From Lycorma delicatula (Eukaryota > Arthropoda > Insecta > Hemiptera > Fulgoridae), in NCBI RefSeq assembly GCF_047948215.1, contig NC_134455.1, forward strand, positions 161,926,575 through 161,990,574: a DNA stretch of 64,000 bases. Reading direction: 5' to 3'. Every line of letters starts with the position of its first letter. Position 1 is the first letter of the stretch. Positions 56,832 to 64,000 of the stretch are shown piece after piece. The notes under the pieces were generated by a model. It worked only from the letters and a program-made list of their open reading frames with translations, made no database searches and was not told the origin of the DNA. The translations under genes and the position numbers were made by a program.

Positions 56832-57683
56832 TCACAGTCTACCGCCCTCTTCTTCCTTAGTTCTCAGGATCTCTCCAGCAAACCTTCTGAACCAGTCCCA
56901 GTTCTCTTGATTTTGTACCATCCAATTAATTAGATTATCCGGTGTTAATCGATTTGTTATAATTACCCTCCTGTTTTCAGCCCATCTAGGACATACAAAT
57001 ATAGTGTGCTCCGCATTATCTGTTTCCTCACAATAAACACATTGTGGTGTGTCCCTTTTTCCAATTCTGGCTAGGTACTGCCTGAAAGATCCATGCCCCG
57101 ATAATAACTGTGTCATATAGAAGTCAACGTTTCCGCGTCTACTTCCATACCACCTACCTATATCAGGGATTAGTCTTCTAGTCCAATCCCCGACTCTTGA
57201 GCGTGACCATTCCAACTGCCATTCTTGCTCCAATTGAGCCGCTATCTCGACTTGTGGTAGTCCCTCATATCTAAGCATCCTGCTTTTAATCTGCAGTTCT
57301 ATTGGTAGAACCTCTGTTATTACGCAAAGCGCGTCATAGGACACCGTTCTGTAACTAGCGGCCACCCTCAACAGTGCAAGTCTATGCGCGCTTCTCAATT
57401 TTCCTTTATTCCGTTTAATACTAATTGTATGTCCCCAAACCGGGGCCGCGTATAATATCATTGATGTTGTTGCAGCAGTTATTAATTTCCTAGTTTCTAT
57501 TTTTGGTGTTCCATGATTCTGGAAGAGTCCTCTCAGAGCTTTGACCATTGGAGTGACCCTACTACATATCATATTGATGTGTCTGCTAAATCTCAAATTT
57601 TTATCGAGTATGACTCCCAGATATTTTGCCTCATTGACTTGCATAATTGGCTTTCCTCTGATATTCAAATTTATACCTCTAAT
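56832..57683 (-). pseudogene. R1-clade ORF2, C-terminal quarter (inverted relative to the rest)
   Basis: The minus strand is open for about 280 codons with no stop: reverse-transcriptase thumb (NEAKYLGVILDKNLRFSRHI), the connection region (LYAAPVWGHTI, RVAASYRTVSYDALCVI, MTQLLSGHGSFRQYL) and the R1-type zinc knuckle C-x2-C-x7-H-x4-C in CVYCEETDNAEHTIFVC. The usual C-terminus follows and ends at the stop at 56832. A 3' UTR of about 430 bp with higher GC and the poly(A) tail follow. It begins in the middle of a codon run that completes the plus-strand part ending near 61369. Confidence 0.88.
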
Positions 57684-57705
57684 TTTTTTTTTTCTATTTT
57701 TTTTT
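57684..57705. other. T-rich filler at the inversion junction
   Basis: 22 bases, all T except one C and one A, between the 3' part (ends 57683) and the 5' end of the element (GGGTATCAACGGATGCGG from 57706). It may be untemplated addition, or priming/jumping on poly(A). Confidence 0.6.
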
Positions 57706-57858
57706 GGGTATCAACGGATGCGGAATTGTCCCCTAAGTACAATTTCGAGACATGCGACGTTGTAGCTCCCTCCCATCTGAGGATACAGCCTCACAAGGGG
57801 CTGGACCCTTGAAGGGAGCAACGGAAGGAGAGAGAGTGGCACAGTGGACGCTGAAGAT

Positions 57859-59343
57859 ATGGATACTATGGTGAGCACCCAGGAAAAGAATAAATGGAGG
57901 GAAACCGAGGTCAGAGTAGCCAAAAGACCTAGAGCGGGTTCTTCGGAGGAGGAAGAAACCCCTCCTACTCTTGAGGAAATTACCTACAAATTAGGTAATG
58001 CAATCACACAACTGGACACATGACTGGCAAGGGGAGTCAAACTGCAATCAAAGCCCATGAAAGGGAACTTAAAGAAATATATGAAGACTTACAAAGACTG
58101 TGTGAGGAGAAAGCGGAGACATGTAATCAGACCACTCAGATTGAAGGTCATTATAACAGCGAGATGTCGTATATTTTGGATGTTGATCTATCAGACGAGC
58201 AATTGATAGAGAGACTACCCTCCAGATGGTCAAGGTGGGTGATGAACAGGAACACTCAGGTTAACGCAGCAAAACCTGGAGAGGGTAGTTGTCACTTTGT
58301 AGACTTGAATGGCATTAGACCACGCAGCATATATGCAGGAGCAAAGCCTGGTGCAATGTTTCTTCAGGAATCAACGATACTTGAAGACAGTAAGGTCACA
58401 ACTAACGGTACAAGATACACAGTCATCTATGACTCCAGTTGCGAGGATAAGGAAATGGCGTCACACGTACTTAAGGCACTAAGAAGAGTAGTGGGTAACT
58501 CTGAGTCTTCAATTTTCATGATACCAAATGGCCCTCCAGGCATTTTGATTAGGAAAATAGTAATATATATTTTAAGGAAGGGGAAGACCTTACCAAGGAT
58601 GGTCCTCCCCAATCCAAGTGACAATGCGAGACCAAGATCCAGATCGGCGTCTGTAAGGCGAGGAACCCCACCGGTCGCCGAGAGTAAAACCATTGTTGTA
58701 CAAGCACAAGGGAAAACATACGCTGATCTATTAAAAACTATGAAAGAGAAAGTTAAAGTAGAGGAGGCTGGAGAAATTCTTTCTATAAGAAAGGGTAGAG
58801 ATGAACAGCTAGAAGTTAGGGTAAGGGAGTACAGAAGCAGGGGAGTTTTCTGCAATGCTGAAGGATAGAACAGGGGATCTTCAGGTCGATATACGTAATA
58901 AGGGAGACCGTAGAACAGTTGTACACATTAAGGACATACTTGGAGATACTACGGAAGGTGAGCTAAAAGAGGCAATTGAGAAGGTCCTAGGAACGGGTGA
59001 GAGATTTCAAATAACATCTATGAGAGACGCATACGGTAGTACCAAAAATGCTACAGTAATTACTACTCAACGCAGCGCAACAAAGTTAATAACAGCAAGA
59101 CTGAGAGTAGGCTGGGTTTGCTGTAGGGCATATATCCGCATCGAAAACGAAAAATGTTACCGGTGCTGGAGCATGGGGCACGGTAGAAGAGAATGCAGGG
59201 GCCCTGACCGCACCAACTTATGTTTCAACTGTGGTAATACGGGGCATTTCATCAAAGACTGTAGGCAAGCAATGAAGTGTCTCGATTGCAGAAGTACAGA
59301 ACACAGAACCGGGAGTGTGAGCTGCAATAAACATAATGATTAA
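57859..59343 (+). pseudogene. R1-clade ORF1 (gag-like), two frameshifts
   Basis: Starts at the ATG at 57859 (MDTMVSTQEKNKWRETEVRV), about 150 bp after the 5' end of the element. The frame changes near 58015-58020 and near 58855. The protein has an acidic helical N-terminus (HERELKEIYEDLQRL), a basic Pro/Ser region near 58630-58690, and three CCHC zinc knuckles at the end: CYRCWSMGHGRREC, CFNCGNTGHFIKDC and CLDCRSTEHRTGSVSC. ORF1 proteins of this clade bind the element RNA. ORF1 ends at 59343 and overlaps the ORF2 start by a few bases (ATGATTAA). Confidence 0.85.
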
Positions 59344-61370
59344 AATATTATTAAGTAATAATAATAGAAGCCTACTATCAGGATACCTGACGCTGGAAAT
59401 AGCCACAAGATACAATGTCGACTTTCTGGTGTCTACGGAGCCTAATGTGTATTCGGCTGCCAGAGGTCAATGGATACCCGACAGGAATGGGGCTGTGGCC
59501 ATCAGAAGAATACTCGATAGTGTGGATTATAACTTGTACAGCAGAGAAGACGGAATAATAGCTATTGAATTAAGTAACACGATTATTGTGGGTACATACA
59601 TCAGCCCCAATTGCACTATAGAGTTCTTTCAAAACCAGATATTTAACCTACAGCAGATCATGACCAGATCGCGGAAAAGAGTGGTAGTGCTTGGAGATTT
59701 TAATTGTAAAACTACTGTAGCAGGTGCCAATTCTACAAATGCTAGAGGTAGAATTCTCGAGGACTTGTTGGAGGTTACGGGTGCGTGCTGTATAAATGAT
59801 GGGGCTCCTACATAAGCGCAAGAGTTCACCAATCAACAATAGACCTGGTAATTGTGGATAGTAGGTTTAGAGCAGATACAGTTGAGTTTGCTGTCCTTAC
59901 CGAAGAAACTGGTAGTGATCACAAGGCCGTATTGGTTAACATCAGAGATTGTCCAAGGCGGGTAAGGCAGGATAATATTATCTCTAGATTAACGGATTTC
60001 CAGATACACCGGGTGTCAAATAATGCGGCAAATAGGATTAGGAACTGTGAAAACATAGAACCGGAGAAATTTCAAGAAATAATCAAAGAGGAAATTGCTA
60101 ACATACCACAGTCCGGTAATAGATATCATCCGGTGTACTGGTGGACCAGAGAAATCGAAGACCAAAGGAAAATCATGCAGCGTCACAAAAGAACTGCTCA
60201 GAGGTTGCGAGCAAGGAATAGTAACGATGAAGAAAGTCGACGTGCTGCTCAAGACTATAGACAGGCCAGGAAAAAGCTTAACTTTCTCATTAAGCAATCT
60301 AAGAGAAATAAATGGCAAGAGCTCTGTAACGAACTTGACACTGACCCTTGGGGGAAAGCTTTTAAGATAATTACCAAAAGGCTAGGTAAACAGGTGCCAA
60401 CGTTGAGTAAGGAGGAAGCGGAACGACAAGTTAGGATTTTTTTCCCTAGACCTGAAAATTTGAATAGGGAAACAATTGTTTGTGAAGGTGGCAGATTCAC
60501 AGAACAAGAGGTAATGGAGGCCATTAAAAAGTTGAAAAACTGGAAAAGTCCAGGGCCGGATGGCATACCTGCGGCCATCATCAAGACTATAGCAGGAATA
60601 ATAGCCTGGGAAATTGTGGATCTGGCTAGTTATGGTCTACAAAACTGTAATTTTCCTGGCTGCTTTCCAGCAGCCAGGACGGTTTTTATACCCAAGGCGG
60701 GGGTAAATAATGGATATAGGCCGATTACTCTTATTAATAATATGGGAAAGGTGGTTGAGAGGCTGATAGAAGGCAGGCTTAGGGCAGAGCTTGAGGAAAA
60801 GGGCTGTCTACATCCACAACAATATGGATTCAGAAAGTATTAAAAAAAGGATTAGAGAAAGTTAAAAATTGGGCTTTAAATAGCAGGAGCGGTACCTGGA
60901 GGACCAGGAAATCCCCCTAGTGATAATGTTGGATATTAGGAACGCGTCCGGATCAGTACCCTGGTCATCTATAATTGATGCATTGCACGAGATGCGAATA
61001 AGCGAATATCTAATAAATCAAGTTAATCACTATCTACATCAAAGGTTTCTTGAGATCAAAACTTTGGAAGGTAAGGCAGTTTTCCAGATGTTTGGTGGCG
61101 TTCCTCAAGGTTCTGTGCTGGGCCCAACCTTGTGGAACATTTTTTATGACGCAGTCTTCAGACTGAATTATCCTGAAGGAGTTACTGCAATTGGCTATGC
61201 TGATGACATACCAATCCTCGTTGAGGATAGGGATGTAGATAACTTAGAACGCAAAGCCAATCTGGCATTAGGAATTATAGATGAATGGTTACAAAGAAGC
61301 CAACTACAGATAGTCCCAGGGAAATCCAGTTGTATTGCCCTTTCCGGCAGAAGACCTATTAGAGGTATAC
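59336..61370 (+). pseudogene. R1-clade ORF2, endonuclease and reverse transcriptase up to the inversion point
   Basis: Start ATG at 59336, overlapping the end of ORF1. AP-type endonuclease: STEPN near 59430, GTYISPNCTIEFFQNQI, VVVLGDFNCKT near 59685, and TEETGSDHKAVLVNI near 59905. A short deletion shifts the frame near 59810. Reverse transcriptase: WKSPGPDGIPAAIIKTI near 60545, NNGYRPITLINNMGK near 60710, QQYGFRK near 60820. A small deletion and shift follow at about 60835-60920; then VIMLDIRNASGSVPW, GGVPQGSVLGPTLWN near 61095, and AIGYADDIPILV with intact catalytic Asp-Asp near 61190. The reading stops at PIRGI where the target duplication begins. The missing C-terminus is at 56832-57683 on the other strand. 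Confidence 0.88.
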
Positions 61371-61382
61371 ATTTTTAATTAA
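61368..61382. repeat. target-site duplication, right copy
   Basis: TACATTTTTAATTAA, directly following the ORF2 break. Its first bases overlap the element sequence GGTATA, which suggests microhomology between target and element RNA. Confidence 0.85.
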
Positions 61383-64000
61383 ATTGCTTAGCAACAAACA
61401 AACCTATTGAAATATTTTTAAATTTCTAAGATAGACCTCATTCTTTTCCTCTACCGGTAACGATAAAGGATGTTAAGAATATTTAAAAATGATCGAATCA
61501 TTGGTTATTTTTTACTTTGATCTAATATATTTATTTAATAAATATATTACTTATTACGTGCTCGTAACTTTACTAAAAGTTTTGAAACCTTTATTAAATG
61601 TTTTTTCCATCCTATTATTAGGAATGAAAATAAATTTTAATAAAGTCTGAAACTTTAGTTACTTTGGTTATCAAATTTTTAGATTTTTTTAACAGGTACG
61701 TATTGTTCTATCCGATTGTAATTTCTTTCCAATGCTTAATAGTAATTGGAAAAATTACACTTAGAAACGTACCATCAATATTTATAATAATATCACCAAT
61801 ACGTTTCGTCGTGTTGGTGTTATTGTTCACAATATATGTGCGATGACTTATCCGTCAATGCCTTTGACTTCTAATCTAACGTCATTAAATCTCTAGAGAT
61901 TTAATGAAGTTCTATTAGACAAAAAGGTAGTTAAAAATTGGGGTTCAAAATTTGGTTTGAAACTCGGTTATAACCCATATGATGCTGTTACGTATCAATG
62001 GCGGTTTCGGCATCATGTGATGAGGGGGAGGGGTTTTACTGGTGGAGCTTTCCCCTCCACAGTTGAAAAAAAAAAACCAACTTATATATTATTAATTCCA
62101 AAACGTTAAATTTTTTGTTTTAAAATTAAGTATTAAAGTACGCATTTGGATAAAATATAATTAACGAATTATTTATTTACACAATACAATAACTACGGCA
62201 ACATCCTTTTTTTGTTTTCAATAATAACCGACAAAAAATGTTAACATGTAAATCAACGCCCAGCAAAAACTACTGAAGATAAATTACTCGTAATAAAGAT
62301 TTGTATAACACGTTATTGTTACGGTGTAGGTGCACACTAAGGGGTTGTTTGAAATTCCCATTTTAAAGGGAATGAAGTAACAATGAAATTTACTGTCTTT
62401 TTAATCTCTCTGTAACGTATGAAGATATTTACTGAATTTTGGTCCGTATAATCCTTAAATGAATATTTAAACATAATTTCCAGATTAATTTAAATTCCAA
62501 GTTTAAAGGGATAAATTGAATTTTTTTATTTTTTTTAATTTCTCAGTAACAAATGAAGATATCAACTTGATCTTGTTATATGTAATCTTACATACAATCT
62601 TATCTTCATATCATCATATCTTATCATATAATCGTAATGTGAATATCTAAAAACAATATCTACATTTTTTTTAAATTCGACCTTGAAAGGGGTGAAGATA
62701 TGTAAAAAAATGAACTTCCAACAATGATTTAAAATTTTTCTCATTTTCGACAGCTAAACGATTCACTCAATTTGGGATTGAAAATACCCTTCAATAAATA
62801 TCTTCAATAAAAGTGAAAAAATATAAATTAATTGTTTTTTACATTTTTACGTTTTATGCTACCGCTAATCAATCAATCTTTATGAGATTTAACATTGTGA
62901 TGGTAATTTATATCTGTAATTATCATTACGTATTTCGCGAGCGAAATCGCAACAGGAAATCTAAAAACTAATTAGTGGGTTCTGTACAGACCAAACTCTT
63001 GCTCTGAAAAATTACAATATATTAACAGTTTTTATAAATTGAAAAGGATCTAATTTTTATTTATCATTATTATTCTTCCAAGCACGAGTTTAATGAACAC
63101 AGGGATTTCCAGGGATAAGAGCCCCTGATCAGCTAATCATTCCTTGACCGCGTCGGTAAATACAAGTAACCATGTAGCGCGGGTGACACTACGACTGGGA
63201 TATTAATGTGTGTGCACGCGCGCGTGCGCGGGTTTATGTGAATGGAAAAAGAGTGAACATTGAGAGAGGAGTTGAAAGAGAGAAGTGTTATATTTTTGGT
63301 TGTTCATAACATAATTAGTAAAACCAAAAAAAAACTCATAAAATATATTGGATAGAACATTATCTTATATTACAGATTTCATAGACAAACAAACAATAAA
63401 TGAAAATTAATTTCGAATGAAAAGTTTACGAGATAAAAAATCACAAAAATACATAACCGCGCCCTACTAAATCCATCATCATTACATACCTTAGCACACA
63501 TTTCCCGAAATAAATTGCATAGTATTTTAAAATATTTATACCTCTGTAAAAGAAATATATTCTCACTCTTATATTTACAGGAGTTTCTATGCTTAGACGT
63601 AAGGTCAAATAAAATGTTAACACTAGATGCTCTATTTGGAGGCAGATTAATGTAGTATAACATAGCGCATAATACAAATGAAAGATTAACTATACGTTAA
63701 TTAATCATTTTCTTTGTTGTTTACATTTTGTATTTACACTAAAACTCATTTATTACGTACAGTGCAAGTAACGGCTCGCTAAATTGCAATAAGGTAATAA
63801 CTATTAAAACACACCCTTTAAACTTCTTTTTTTATCTCATGAGTACAGTGTATCACAAACGGCTGTAATCCCAACTATAATACTAACATTTACGCAAATG
63901 TTCTCAAATTTTAAGCCAAATATTTTCGAGAACTGCAGTGAATAAATTACTTCGGTAACATGGGCATTCAAATCTGATTAATATTAATTACGTAGCTTCT
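61383..64000. other. AT-rich intergenic DNA with a degenerate repeat cluster
   Basis: No gene is recognised. A motif like AAATTCCNNNTTTAAAGGG with a following GTGAAG or GATAAA occurs three times, at about 62349, 62493 and 62672. Each is followed by a T-rich tract and TCTCTGTAAC/TCTCAGTAAC, as in an old tandem or MITE-like repeat. A CACGCGCGCGTGCGCGG stretch is at about 63216-63232. Confidence 0.45.

Larger units (their letters stand above)
56368..61382. mobile_element. R1-clade LINE insertion with inverted 5' part (about 5 kb)
   Basis: The same 15-bp sequence TACATTTTTAATTAA lies at 56368-56382 and 61368-61382. This is a perfect target-site duplication enclosing one insertion. Inside, the minus strand from about 57683 to 56383 is the 3' quarter of the element, with a poly(A) tail (T-run at 56383-56398). 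The plus strand from about 57706 to 61369 is the 5' three-quarters, from 5' UTR through ORF1 and most of ORF2. Both parts break at the same place in ORF2: ATTAGAGGTATA occurs at the end of the plus part (61358-61369) and at the start of the minus part (57672-57683). A 22-base T-rich filler (57684-57705) joins them. The elements of this clade often target rDNA or simple repeats; this copy sits in AT-rich DNA. Confidence 0.88.

Noticed and set aside
57513..57812. Plus-strand frames across the R1 inversion junction
   Set aside because: They are antisense to the ORF2 C-terminus and run through the T-rich filler; shadows only.
1..64000. CRISPR arrays, bacterial operons, riboswitches or rRNA
   Set aside because: No spaced identical repeats of the right size, no bacterial gene structure, and eukaryotic transposons throughout.

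Overview
The window is eukaryotic, AT-rich and almost entirely made of mobile DNA. The company of elements (mariner with a YSPDIAP motif, jockey-, R1- and RTE-type non-LTR retrotransposons, two tRNA-derived SINE families, a pogo/Tigger element, and a Polinton/adintovirus-like element) points to an insect nuclear genome. The SINE types look hemipteran to me, but that is recollection and not a search. I found no convincing single-copy host gene; rRNA, snRNA and intact tRNA genes are also absent.

Layout. 1-7000: right-hand part of a virus-like (Polinton/adintovirus-type) DNA element. It has a retroviral-type integrase running off the left edge, a small BIR-like protein, a divergent RING-finger protein, two small unknown ORFs, and a long uninterrupted protein-primed family B DNA polymerase that appears to carry a small spliceosomal intron near its 5' end. 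7.4-8.5 kb: a GC-rich block of 117-bp tandem repeats, followed by a dense array of TGACGTCA-like and AAGATGGC motifs. 8.5-18.5 kb: AT-rich intergenic DNA with a decayed IS630/Tc1-type transposon with long inverted repeats (11.15-12.49 kb), SINEs and a jockey reverse-transcriptase scrap. 18.5-23.4 kb: a decayed jockey element (minus strand) split by a SINE, then a decayed Tigger/pogo element. 24-31.5 kb: more LINE scraps, including one with an internal inversion. 32-36.1 kb: a nearly intact mariner, a reverse-transcriptase scrap, a second mariner relic in the opposite direction and another DDE transposase relic. 36-46 kb: AT-rich DNA with a SINE, a 686-bp foldback element and a local direct repeat. 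46.4-50.3 kb: a relic resembling a capsid-type gene of virus-like elements, unassigned ORF relics and a strong hairpin. 50.7-54.7 kb: RTE-type LINEs, one split by a SINE. 56.37-61.38 kb: an R1-clade LINE of about 5 kb in one insertion, flanked by a perfect 15-bp target duplication but with its 5' three-quarters inverted relative to its 3' quarter. 61.4-64 kb: AT-rich, with one degenerate repeat cluster.

How parts work together. In the first 7 kb, integrase and protein-primed polymerase are the replication and integration core of a self-synthesising element. The BIR and RING proteins look like the two halves of an IAP-type protein carried as separate genes on opposite strands. The rest is non-cooperating, independently inserted transposons, with several nested insertions that give a relative age order.
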